A stretch of DNA of 64,000 nucleotides from Vishniacozyma victoriae (lineage: Eukaryota > Basidiomycota > Tremellomycetes > Tremellales > Bulleribasidiaceae), in NCBI GenBank assembly GCA_017654735.1, contig JADPYG010000001.1, forward strand, positions 806,001 through 870,000, in the 5' to 3' direction. The position numbers and the translations under genes were made by a program. The notes below the pieces were generated by a model, which did not search any database, was not told where the DNA came from, and worked only from the letters and a program-made list of their open reading frames with translations. Of the stretch, positions 48,001-58,177 are shown piece by piece; the stretch's first letter is position 1; every line of letters begins with the position of its first letter.

Positions 48001-48263
48001 GTACTGATGCTGGAGTACTTGGTGTATGACTCGGGGGAGACACCTGATGAAGCTAGGTGGTGAGTTCAGCCAACTTTCGCACTGCATAGACCCGACTAAG
48101 TATTGATAGGGTGGACGAGGACGAGGCCCAGTTTTATCCCGTTCAGGTTTATCTGAAATTGATAAAGGACGATCGAGAAGATCGCTTTGACAGGTTGGAC
48201 TACACCTTACCTAAAGTACGACATTGTTGGAATGAGGACGGGACTAGGGTGACACGTCACTAG
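42080..48263 (+). CDS. SNF2-like helicase/ATPase, 1909 residues, element-encoded
   Basis: Eleven exons (42080-42589, 42633-43023, 43067-45113, 45149-45404, 45456-45671, 45720-46450, 46502-47143, 47185-47610, 47652-47927, 47979-48059, 48110-48263) total 5730 nt in frame. After an unrecognised N-terminal region of about 550 residues come the superfamily-2 motifs: DATGMGKTAQAMQI (I), PSIIVAPPAVIAHW (Ia), IIDEVHMAK (II, DEVH), GQSATPLVN (III), then RILFCTPVAGLGINL (V) and EQRSGRHHRT (VI; normally Q..R.HR). The roughly 700-residue C-terminal region is unrecognised, with three 26-residue tandem repeats (KAAIPTRVLPTP type). Introns 1 and 5 need GC-AG splicing, otherwise the frame stops. An in-frame ATG at 41891 lies in a CT-rich leader and was not preferred. 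Confidence 0.82.
47652..47880 (+). repeat. Three 78-nt coding tandem repeats in the SNF2-like gene
   Basis: Three copies of a unit encoding NKAAIPTRVLPTPxSLxRNDVSS (26-residue period) in exon 9; the third copy diverges after TPQSL. Near-identity at DNA level (CCCGAGTCTTG in each) indicates recent duplication. Confidence 0.85.
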
Positions 48264-48668
48264 ACAGGATGGGGTAGATGGGATTTCAAGATGATTTTCC
48301 TTGCCTATAGTCAATATACTTATAGCTGCTATGTATTGCGTGTGACATCATTGGGGGATCAGGTACATTACACACAATTAACGATCATATGCGCTTTGAC
48401 CCAAGATACCTCAACTTTAAAACCCTTCATTCACCTCGCCCTTTGCTGCTAGTACTTTCCTCCCTCCTCTTCTATACCACAACCCCATATCCAGCAAAGC
48501 TAGTAAGTAGATCTTGATGTTGAGAGTCTAGTGCTAATCTATAGGTCCACTTATCAGCAGAATCTAAATTAGACTCGTTAGGTCGCACAAGTCCCAGATC
48601 AGAATCAGTAAGTAGGACCACCAATCAGCTGAAGATGCTGATGCTCCGGCAAGTTCAAACCACTCGTC
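48264..48668. other. Intergenic region inside the element
   Basis: Terminator of the SNF2-like gene and leader of the next gene. Several GTAAGTAG donor-like words (48506, 48608) followed by AG acceptors suggest one or two 5' UTR introns. No coding exon identified. Confidence 0.4.
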
Positions 48669-49469
48669 ATGCCAAGGGCACCAGCTACAGCTCAGAAAGA
48701 CAGGACGGATGCACAATTGGCTGCCGGCAGGGGTAATGGCGACTTCGTACCATCCATCAAGTCCTGCACCATCGAAGGGTGTCCCTACACCGCCCGTCTT
48801 GGACCGTCGATGGACGAACACATCGCTACCGCCAAACACACCGCCTGCCCCCGCCAAGGCTGTAGCGGGTCGTATTCAAGCACCATGAGGACTCTACACG
48901 ACTGGAAGTCCCACGGGATCAAGGGTCCGGTCGCCACAGGACGACTCGAGTGCAGGTATGCGGGCTGCGAATTCTCCACGAACGAGTTTTCGAAACGGAA
49001 CAAGCACGAGGACGAGATTCACATTGAGTGTGACGTGGATGGCTGTGGGTTCAGGGGTAGTCGTGACCAGTACACGCACCACGAAAGATGGGATCACGAA
49101 GCAGACACTCCTAGAGTCAAAAGCGGTGTTTTGTGAGTTCATCAACCACATCACTGTGCTGCGCTTACTTTGTCTAGCTGGACTGCCGCGGAGGATGCTG
49201 TGCTCGACTTCTTATGGCTGAAACATCAATCATTCAATGACACCCTGGAGATCATCCTGCAACTCTTCCCCCACCGAACTAGTACCGGGACCAAAGCTCT
49301 TCAACCTCTCGAAGCCCATATTCGAAAACACAGAGAACGGTACGAGAGGATGGATATGACTTTGAAGGGAGAGGGAATCGTCAGGAGGTTGAGGGAATTA
49401 GGGCTATTGACAGATGATGGCCAGATCAAGAGGGGAGAAGCCTCAGGTTCCAAGATTGAGGAGGGGTAG
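48669..49469 (+). CDS. C2H2 zinc-finger / SANT-like DNA-binding protein, element-encoded
   Basis: Two exons (48669-49132, 49178-49469) give 251 residues. The N-terminal half has four Cys/His pairs of C2H2 type: CTIEGCPYTARLGPSMDEHI..H, CPRQGCSGSYSS..H..H, CRYAGCEFSTNEFSKRNKH, CDVDGCGFRGSRDQYTHHE. The C-terminal half starts FWTAAEDAVLDFLWLKHQSF and ends in RKHRERYERM, resembling a Myb/SANT helix bundle (W-x3-ED...). Combining fingers and a SANT-like domain points to sequence-specific DNA binding, plausibly at the flanking arrays. That target is inference. No family name recognised. Confidence 0.8.
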
Positions 49470-49829
49470 TTATTCATCCCGAAATGCGGTAAATTTCAAG
49501 ACAAGAGACTTTCGAGAGAAGCGACCTTCTGTATGCATCCAAGCCTGTATTCCAGAAAGAATCAGCTAAATATTGAGAATATTGAGCGCTTATACACTTG
49601 CGTATCAAAAGAACATTAGGCATGTCCGAAGCAATACACCAACAAACATTACTATCCCGGGCAGTTGCTTCGTTAGTCTGTCTAATTGCTCTTTATCTGG
49701 TTGCAGTCCACATATACATAACATATAGAACTTATATATATGTATATATATGTGTCTATATATCTTATCCATAATTGTACTACACGTCTATCTACTTTAG
49801 CTAAAATGGAAGAATCATCCATATTGCAC
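49470..49829. other. Convergent intergenic region inside the element
   Basis: Shared 3' region of the zinc-finger gene (+) and the nuclease gene (-). It holds a TA-rich microsatellite at 49732-49763 and otherwise nothing recognised. Confidence 0.5.
49732..49763. repeat. (TA)n microsatellite
   Basis: Imperfect TATATATATGTATATATATG-type run; probably a terminator-proximal low-complexity tract. Confidence 0.7.
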
Positions 49830-51873
49830 TTAAACGGACCAATTTCCATTAATTCCCATCATGAATACGGCCTTGAAAAGCTCCCAGGCCTGAGCCAATG
49901 TTTCCTGCAGCTGCCTCTCAGACAACCTAGACTTGGACCTCCTTCCAAACAACCCGCCGTGATCCCCTCCGCTCCCATAAACATTGTAGCCGTTGTAATC
50001 TCCTAATTTAGAAGACCACATAGGATAGTGACCTAAAGGTATACCCTCAATCCCCTGCGAGATGTAATCTCTATGCTGTCGTACCTGGATGTCAGTGCAG
50101 ATGGGAGCGTGACTTACGTTCTTTGGTTGATAAAAAGCATGTACAGGAATCGGATACCTCGACTTGGCGAGCCTCAATTCAGTGTACTTGCTTTGCGAGA
50201 TGATCTCGCCGTCTTTCTCGAAGGTCTCTTCCCGGAACAAGTTCCCATATACCCAACTTAGGCCAACCTTTTCGTAACGGATGATTGGGATGATGATTTT
50301 CCTAGCTTCTAGTTCCGCTCGTGACATTCCTCGATCATCAGCATCATACTGAACACAGCTTGACTTACCGTCAACTCCCACCGGCACGGGTCTAAGCCCA
50401 TTGCGCCAGTACTTCCCCAATTCGAAGTCATCCAGCTGATTTTGGAAGTAATCGTATAACCCTTTCCACACCTTCGCCAAAATCGCACCCTTTGCGGTGT
50501 ATGTTTGCGTATTAGAAGGAGGTCGAGGTGGTGCATAGGGCGGTGAATCTACCATGTTGATTTGAATGGAGTTCGAGCTTGTCGATAGCCTGGCGGAGCC
50601 AATGAGAAGCGTCTCAATACAGTGCAATACCGGTTGAGGTATCTCACTCAAGCCAGTCTTTCCAAAAGAAGCCAAACGCCTTGATATCACGGTGTCGGCC
50701 GCTGGTCGACCAGCTAATGCTTTTCGAGTTCGAGAATTTCCTTGCTCGCCAGCTTTGCCGGCGTTGTGCTGTCTTTGTCTCTGCGCGATATCTCTGCTGA
50801 TGCCAACGTAGTAGTCATACTGTATGGTTAGCAGACATCAATCAGATCACTCACCCCTGGTATTTTCCTCAAGTAAAGGCCAACTTCTTTTTTGGCGTCT
50901 CTACCTGGAATACCATCCTCGAAAGCTCCACCGAGATCCAATGTTCCGGAATCCCCTGCCTCGTATAGTCGATAGAAAGCATCTGAAAGTTCTTCAGAGC
51001 CGGCATCTAGGAGCAATGCTAGAGCTCGGTCGACCAATTGATCCCCGTCGTGATCTTCTAGGAAGACATCCCTGAATGAGCTTTTGAAGGGGAACGCCTT
51101 TCGCAGCCGTCCATCATTGTAGACGAACAATCCCCTCGACTCCTTGGCAACGATTCTTTTGACGACGTCGATGCAGATTGCTGCCTGAGATCGTCAGCTA
51201 CTGGTATGCTCCACTGATTGTGGACTCACTAGCTCCTTGGACTCGGTGGTGACCTGAGCGTATTGTCGGTCCACGTGTGAGATGATCCATCTGTCAACAG
51301 CGCCCTCAACCTTCTTCATTCTCTTCTTCTCCGCCTCCGTAATAGTCTCATCTGTAGTAGCCAGCCTCTTCAACATATCCAATGTGATCTCCACATTGTC
51401 CTCCGTCAATTCAAATTCTTCGACCTCCTCATCTCCTTCTTCCTCTTTAACATCCCCATCTTCTGACTCCAGATCTTCATGCCCATCTTTCCCTTCCTCC
51501 ACCTCGACATCCCCATCCTCATCGTCAGAGATGACAATCGGTTCACTGTTGGCGACCTTTGTATTGGAGCTGGTTGATGCAGCGGCTTGATTTAGAAATA
51601 TAGGATAGAGAGGCAGAACAGGTTGGGGTGGGGGAGGTGGGGGTGAGGAGCTGGTCAGGTCGATGAGTTGGTTTGGGTCTTTCGGAGCTGGTCGTCCCCT
51701 GCGGACTAGGACGTCGTTGTCCGAGTCACTGTCAGGGAGACGTCCCTTGGATGGACCCGCTTTCGGGGAGGACCTAAAGTCAGCAGATGGATCAACTTGG
51801 TCACTCACTTGGCCCTCTTTGCTCTTGGAGAAGCGTTCTCCTTGTTATGATTACGCTTAAAACCGGCTGCCAT
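49830..51873 (-). CDS. GIY-YIG endonuclease with SUMO-interaction-like motifs, element-encoded
   Basis: Five exons (51809-51873, 51230-51773, 50855-51184, 50118-50819, 49830-50084) sum to 1896 nt, 631 residues. The N-terminus is basic (FKRNHNKENASPRAKRAK). Residues about 60-150 hold LIDLTSSSP and EPIVISDDEDGD, both matching SUMO-interaction motifs, and a long acidic run. The nuclease fold spans about 303-385: GLY (305-307), YVGIS (317-321), R327-x3-H331 and a metal-binding Glu in HCIETLLIG (E382), the full GIY-YIG set. The C-terminal about 250 residues (ending GINGNWSV) are unrecognised; ILAKVWKGLYDYF begins them. It is transcribed toward the SNF2-like gene, with its promoter next to the right arrays. 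Confidence 0.85.
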
Positions 51874-52053
51874 TGTATGTATAAGGATAGCTAAGATCAA
51901 AGAATATGAAATAAAGAATGTAGATATGTGAGCTAGCTCAGAAGAAAAGAAATGAGTTGAAAGTAGAATTAGATGAAGGAAGAGAAGATGGTCAAGTGGG
52001 GTGCCACACTCATGTGATCGGGTGTGAAACAACGTTATCTATAGTCAATGTGC

Positions 52054-52135
52054 GATTGAGTGCAGCAGCGTGATTGACTGCGTCTTTAGGATTGACTGTG
52101 GGGTCATGATCCCACTGGTATCAGGAATCTACTGC
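52054..52135 (-). repeat. Right inner array: 5 motifs at about 18 bp
   Basis: GATTGACTGC-like words (plus strand) start at 52054, 52072, 52090, about 52108 (one-base shifted, ATCCCACTGG) and 52126. Their reverse complement, GCAGTCAATC, matches the left RCARTGRRTA motif in core and spacing, in mirror orientation. Confidence 0.75.
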
Positions 52136-52164
52136 ACTTTCCCTATTTCAGCTTTCTTATCTCG

Positions 52165-52436
52165 TTCGCACTTTTTGAAACTCCTTTTTCCACCCATTCC
52201 TTATTTCATTCGCACTTTTTAAAATTCCTCTCTCCACCAATTCCTTATCTCGTTCGCACTTTTGAAAATCCCCCTCCCCACCAAATCCTTATTTCGTTCG
52301 CACTTTTTGAAACTTCTCTTTCCACCAATTCCTTATTTGATTCGCACTTTTTGAAATTCCTTCTTCAACCAAAATCCTTATCTCGTTCGCACTTTTTGGA
52401 ATCACCCTTTCCACCAATTCTATATGTAGTTCGTAC
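52165..52436 (-). repeat. Right outer array: 7 units at 44-45 bp
   Basis: TTCGCAC (GTGCGAA on the minus strand) starts at 52165, 52209, 52253, 52297, 52341 and 52386, with a degenerate TTCGTAC at 52430: a 44-45 bp pitch. The unit on the minus strand reads GTGCGAACGAGATAAGG then AATTGGTGGAAAGAGG..TTTC. It is followed inward by AGCTGAAAT, as on the left. Confidence 0.95.
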
Positions 52437-52487
52437 CTTTCGTGCCCTTCTCTCTTGCCCTTTCCCTTTCGCATCTATTGATGCCAC

Positions 52488-55136
52488 TCACTTCCATCGG
52501 ACGAGCTCCTCGTCAGACCCTGCTTCTTCGCTGTCCGTTTCCTCCTCGCTACTCTCCTCCTGGTATTCGGGGGCAGTACTCTGAGATGGACCTCTCGCCG
52601 CCAGCATCGGGGGCGCTTCATCATCACTGACATCAGCCCTTCCTCCTGGATAGGTGGTAGCTGGACTTACCTCTCGGACTCTTCGCTACTCTCTTCGCTA
52701 TCGCTATTGAGGAAAGCATCCAAATCCTGAAATTTGGCTCTCCCTTGTAATGGTAGAGATCCAGCTGGAGAGCTGCCGGCTGGCGATAAATCGGGCCGTC
52801 TTGCAGCAGAGGAGAGGTGTACTGGGCGAGGCGCAGTGGACACGGGCTGTGCCGACGAGATGGCTGCTACCGGTACCGCCTGCCTCTTGAGATCATCGAG
52901 TTCGGATTCACGTAACGATGGATCGGTGGGATCGTCGGTCCACTCTGGTATACCAGTGTATCCATTGAGCTTCCGACCGATAAGTCTAGACATGGATCCG
53001 ACATCATAGTCTACAGAAGCCTGAGCCGGACCGTCTTCTGCGTTGCCTCGCTGAGCGAGGAGGACCACCTTGACTTGTTCACGACGGAGGACGACACCAC
53101 CAACATCCTCGTCCTCGTCATTCGTGGCCGCCTTCTCGTCCTTGATCCCACGTTGCAGAGCACCTAGGAATCGAGCGCGATCACGGATGTCGTAGTCTTG
53201 GTCATATCGAGCGAGAGTGAAAAGGTATTGCGAGAGTTGAAGCAAGAGAGGAGTCGTAGGGGAAAGTACCAGTAGCTTGGTCGCCAGTGTCAAGATTTGA
53301 AGCTTGGCGATGTTGGGCTATCTGTCAGCTATTGAACGACATTGATACGTACTTCCTGAACAAAGCCCTTGACACCCTTTCTGAGAACATCCGGCACCCA
53401 TGCTGCCACTCCATCCCATCCTAGACCGTGTTTTGGGGGTACATCGCTCGCCGCAAATTGGCCGACAAGCCAGTATACGGACGCTCGGGCTCTGGCGTTC
53501 GTGATGCCGTCCAATTGCTTGGCCAAGCGGGCGACGAGATTCTGTGGTTCAGGAAGGGATGATCCAGGCGTACGTGACAAAATGACTGATTTGAGGACAA
53601 TGACGGTCTGTGCGACCAGAGTATCTCTCGAGCTCCTTAGGAGTTTCATGAGGGAACTGAGTCCAGCTGCTGCAACTTCTGGCTGGTTTCGGATACATGA
53701 ACCAATAGAGCGGACGGCTTCTTCAGCCACATCGTCGTCAGTGAACCGAACATAGTGCTGTTGTCAGCCAGCATCCCGTTAAATGACATACCTTGAATTC
53801 TCTGATTGACGCCGAGGCATTCTCATTCGAGACTAGGGCAGCCATCGCCTTCATCTTGGCAATCTTGACGGCGGTCGAGTCGGACTCGTGTACGTAGAAG
53901 CGGCTTTGGTGCGACGAAAATAGCCACTATCATCAGCCCAGCCAGTGCGAGGTACTCACCTTTCTCTCTTCCACCATCGACACAATGACGTCCCAGGTCA
54001 AAGCTGCAATCTCCTCGCCCCTGGCCGAGACATGCGAGGCCCCAGCGAGATGTAGTAGAGGAGCAACAAGCAGCTGCTGTCCTACAATCCCATTTGCAGG
54101 CGCAAGGTGGTAGTAGGCGTTGGCCATGCCGAGAATGACGGCGGGATTTCGAGACTGGAAGAGCGGTTTAGCGAGATGCAGAAACATGGCGAGGTCGGTA
54201 TCGATGCCGTCAAACTCGTCTTCGCTCTCTTCACCAGCTGCTTTGGAATTGGGTTTGGTGATAGTGCTGGGGTCGATGTTGCCCGCGGTATCTGGCCTTT
54301 CCAACATTGTTCGAGCGTAGAGGGTCAAGACCTGTAGAGCGACAATCTGTCCCCACTCGTCGGCATCGACCAGTAGGCGGACGATATGGTGATAGTAGGG
54401 GTGCAGTAGGTCCATTCGGTCAGGACAGATCTCCATGAATGCCGTTAAGGTTGCGCCGAGGGTCAAAGGCGACGGGGAAGCCAACAGCGTCTGAATGAGA
54501 GCGATAAGCTGAGGCAGAGATGACGAGTCCATGCTAAACTCAGCTTAATCTTCACATGCAGTACTCACTCGTAGACTTTGGCAAGACCGCCTGCGACGGT
54601 CTTTCGGACCCACGGATTCCTGTCATTGACTAGCTTCTTCAGACCCAGCATGACGATACCTTGAATGACCGGTACTCGAATTGACGTCAACACTCGCAGT
54701 GACATGGACCGTATCAGCGGTGAGGGATCCGAGAGGTCTTTCTGGAACGTATTGATCGATAGTAGCAGTAGATCCGAGTTGGTAGCCGCACTATGTATGA
54801 GCTAGGCGTATAACAACAGACTCACTATCTCAGCAGGAATATATAGACCAGCTTCCTAATTTCAATACTGCCAGCAACAACATTCTTGACAACCTGAGCA
54901 AAGAATCCTTCCATATCCCTCCCCTTGGACAGCCCAGCAATGATCCGCTTCATAGCTTCCAGCCTATCCCGTTCCGACCTTGACTCGAGCAGCTTGGAAA
55001 TCTCTTTAATCTTGTCATCGGAAGTGTCGAAATATGGCGTAGACGAGCCCGCACCGCCGGTCAGGAGCTGGATATCACGAGTCGACTCGATAAAGTTCTC
55101 CTTGATCCGCTGAGTGAGCCGGTTCAAGGCTGCCAT
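52488..55136 (-). CDS. APL6: AP-3 adaptor complex subunit beta
   Basis: Large subunit of the AP-3 coat for Golgi/endosome-to-vacuole transport. The adaptin trunk of about 650 residues is helical: MAALNRLTQRIKENFIESTR, then EAMKRIIAGLSKGRDMEGFF, VKNVVAGSIEIRKLVYIFLL, RNPWVRKTVAGGLAKVYD, CPDRMDLLHPYYHHIVRLL, and later FKHYVRFTDDDVAEEAVRSI. A hinge follows, ending in a Ser/Glu-rich acidic tail (EESSEEETDSEEAGSDEEL, stop at 52488-52490) typical of beta3. No appendage domain is seen, as in many fungi. The last repeat of the 11-kb element lies about 50 bp past the stop codon, within the probable 3' UTR. Confidence 0.92.
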
Positions 55137-55281
55137 GGTGTCTGTTGGGTGACGAGTGAATGGAGGCGAATGTGTAGACTCAGCGTCATATGGAACCGGT
55201 TCCGAAGTTGCGCCAAATCAGATTTCATCACTCGTTCTCTTTCACCTCTTTCTTTCTACGTACTACATTGTACAGTATACA
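55137..55281. promoter_or_regulatory. 145-bp divergent promoter (AP-3 beta / GCN20)
   Basis: Two start codons face away from each other with only 145 bp between them. The plus-oriented half is CT-rich (TCTCTTTCACCTCTTTCTTT) right before the GCN20 ATG. Probably a bidirectional promoter. Confidence 0.55.
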
Positions 55282-57824
55282 ATGGCAAAGATCGCTTTCG
55301 ATATAGTGAGTCCGGACGTAATGGAGAAGCTGACAACCAGAAGCAAACGTTCCCACGTACAGACGATGTGGTGGTCTCGTACATTTCAGGTCTAGTGGAG
55401 GACGAGGATGAGGAGATGGATGATATTGTGGAAATGACTCGTGGTATGCTCCAAGCCGGTCCATCCAATTCGGACAGCAAGCCCCTCGATGACTTGTGAG
55501 CATACAGTCTCACTACATACATGTCCCAACTAACAATTAGCATCGGCCGATTAGTCACCTACCTCGAATCGCAATCCTCCAAGCGAGTGCGACGCAACAT
55601 TGCCGCAACACGTCTCGAAAAGGCAGTCAAGATGAAGTCCTCAAAGATGTCGACCACACTCGCCATGACTGGTCCAGTAGAGCTCGACTCCGTCAACAAA
55701 GGACAAGCCTCTCGTGTCGATCTCGGCAAATTGGCCAAGGCTGAAGCGAAAATCAAGGCCAAGATCGAAAAGCGAGAGAGGGGTAAAAAGGGCGATTTGT
55801 ACCAAGGATCAAAGCTCATCGATATGCAAAAGAAGCAGCAGAGTTACGAGGAGATGTTCATGGCGGTCAATCCATTGGATATGAGTGGGAATGCCAAGGG
55901 AAAGAGCAAGGACATCCATCTCAGCAACATCGATGTCAACTTTGGAAGCAACAGAATTTTGTAAGTCGATCATTGGGAAGATCACATCAGACTGACCTCT
56001 CAGGGCTGGTGCTACTCTTACGATGAGCACTGGACGACGATATGGTCTTATCGGTCGTAACGGTGTGGGTAAATCCACTTTGCTTCGAAATATCGCTCTG
56101 CGAGAAGTCCCTATCCCTACCCATATCTCGGTGCTCTATGTCGAGCAAGAAATTGCCGGAGACGAAACAACCGCCCTGGAGTCGGTACTCCAGGCCGATG
56201 TCTGGGCACACAAGCTCAAGACCGACGAGATCGATATCAACAAGCAGCTCGAAAAGCTCGAGAAGCTGCCCACCACCCACGAGGACGGTGCGCCCAACAT
56301 CCAGCTCGAGCAGGAGAAGGACGAACTTGCGGTACGATTGGGCGAGATCCAAAAGACTTTGGTGGACATGGAGGCAGAGACTGGTCCTGCACGAGCTGGT
56401 GCCTTGTTGGCCGGTCTTGGATTCAACGAAGAGGACCAAGCCAAGACGACCAAGAGTTTCTCTGGTGGTTGGAGGATGCGACTGGCATTGGCTAGAGCCT
56501 TGTTTGTCAACCCCGATGTAAGCACTCGTCAGCCAGATACGGATCAATGCTAACGTGTAGCTTCTCATGCTTGATGAGCCGTCGAACATGTTGGATTTGA
56601 ACGCCATTGCATGGCTCGAAGACTACTTGCAGACATGGCCTGGTACTATCTTGGTTGTGTATGTCTTCTTACATATAATGGACAGCAGTAGCTGATGATC
56701 AGATCGCACGACAGAGCGTTCCTTGACGCAGTCGCGACCGATATTATCCACCAACACTCTCAACGACTCGACTACTGGAAGGGTAACTTCAGTAATTTCT
56801 ACCAGACCAAGCAGGAGAGGAACAAGCAGCAAAAGAAGGAATACGAGGCTCAACTTACGTACCGACAGCATTTGCAAGCCTACATCGATCGATGGCGATA
56901 CAATGCCAACCGAGGTAAGTCGCTATGCCTGTGACTTGTGAGCAAGCTAACAATTAGCTCCACAGGCTCAGTCCCGTATCAAGATCCTGGAAAAGCTGCC
57001 CGAACTCGAGCCGCCCGAGGAGGACGAGTCAGAGACTTTCCGATTCCCAGAGCCCGAAAAGATCTCTCCTCCTCTGCTTCAATTGGACGAGGCTACCTTC
57101 GGTTACACCCCGGCCAAGATCATTCTCAAGAATGTCAACATCGATGTCCAGCTCGACTCACGTATCGCCGTTATCGGTCCTAACGGAGCCGGTAAATCGA
57201 CCCTCATCAAGCTGCTCACTGGTGCAATTCAACCCAATTCGGGTAGTGCCAACCACAATGCTCGATGTCGTATCGCTTATTTCACTCAACACCACATCGA
57301 TCAGCTGGACAGCACCATGACGCCTGTGCAGTTCTTGCAGCACAAGTTCCCGGGTCAGGTCGAACAGGACTACCGAAGCCACTTGGGTGCTTTCGGAATC
57401 ACTGGTTTGACGGGTATTCAGAAGATTGGAACCCTGTCTGGAGGTCAGAAGTCGCGTGTCGCTTTCGCTGTCCTCAGTATGAGTCGACCTCATATCTTGC
57501 TACTCGATGAGGTCAGTTTACTTTCATAAACGCTACAGAACGAAACTGACGGATGTAGCCCAGTAATCACTTGGATATCGAGGGTATTGATGCCTTGATC
57601 GCCGCCGTCAGTGCATTCAAGGGAGGTGTTATCTCGTCAGTCATTTACCTCGAGTACTGGATATCAGCTGATCATGCAGTATTTCGCACGACGAGCGATT
57701 CATCACCGGGACCGCCAACCAGCTGTGGGTCTGTAATGACGGAACTGTTTCCAAGTTCTTTGGAGATGTGTCCGCGTACAAGAAGCTCATTGTCGAGGAA
57801 ATTGGCGCAAAGAAGGCCCCATAG
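55282..57824 (+). CDS. GCN20: ABCF ATPase GCN20 (ABCF3)
   Basis: Soluble twin-ABC ATPase that binds ribosomes and GCN1 to activate the GCN2 eIF2alpha kinase. An N-terminal region of about 190 residues ([20 protein letters not shown], then [18 protein letters not shown]) is followed by ABC1 (GRNGVGKST, signature [26 protein letters not shown]), a linker ([15 protein letters not shown]) and ABC2 ([21 protein letters not shown], Walker B ILLLDE-PSNHLD split by an intron, switch ISHDERF). Ends [10 protein letters not shown]. No transmembrane helix. About nine introns. Confidence 0.93.
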
Positions 57825-58177
57825 ACCCGTCTCCGGGTAGCATGCATGCTGTGACTTCCGTTCCATGACTCACGGTACGAGCACCGTCTCCGAGTGTGAT
57901 GACCCGCTTTATGGCTATATGATTCATTGGACGTCATGCATACGTTGTTTCTCTGTAGACTCTACCGCCCAGCCGATATCCTGTCTTGTACAGGTACCGA
58001 AAACAGCCTACATAGTCGAGGGAAGGAGTACATTAGGTAGAGGCAAAGTAACCCGACACTCAGTATATTTGGCGCGTCATCAATTACACCACCTCCACCG
58101 AGATGCACTAAGTTGACTGCCTGATACACTATTACCTTGTAGACCCTTCATATCACTCCTAGAGTAGTTGGAACATC
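57825..58177. other. Intergenic region
   Basis: 3' UTR of GCN20 and promoter of BET1; no exon or RNA recognised. Confidence 0.4.

Larger units (their letters stand above)
41448..52445. mobile_element. Candidate 11-kb element bounded by inverted iteron arrays
   Basis: The block is delimited by two-layer tandem arrays that are mirror images: outer GTGCGAA..AATAAGG units (8 left, 7 right), the junction word AGCTGAAAT (41774-41782 left; 52145-52153 right, reversed), then five about 18-bp-spaced short motifs at each side. Inside are just three genes: SNF2-like ATPase, C2H2/SANT protein and GIY-YIG nuclease. Outside are tRNA-Gln and GDH1 on the left, and AP-3 beta on the right, whose stop codon is about 45 bp from the last repeat. 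The mirrored ends plus nuclease and DNA-binding genes suggest a transposon-like unit. No reverse transcriptase or known transposase fold was recognised, and no target-site duplication was established, so the outer limits are approximate. Alternative: a fixed locus whose two outermost promoters share the same operator arrays. Confidence 0.6.

Noticed and set aside
41448..52445. Penelope-like retroelement because of the GIY-YIG domain
   Set aside because: No reverse transcriptase motif (such as the YxDD box) is present in any frame of the three genes; the large gene is an SNF2-type ATPase.
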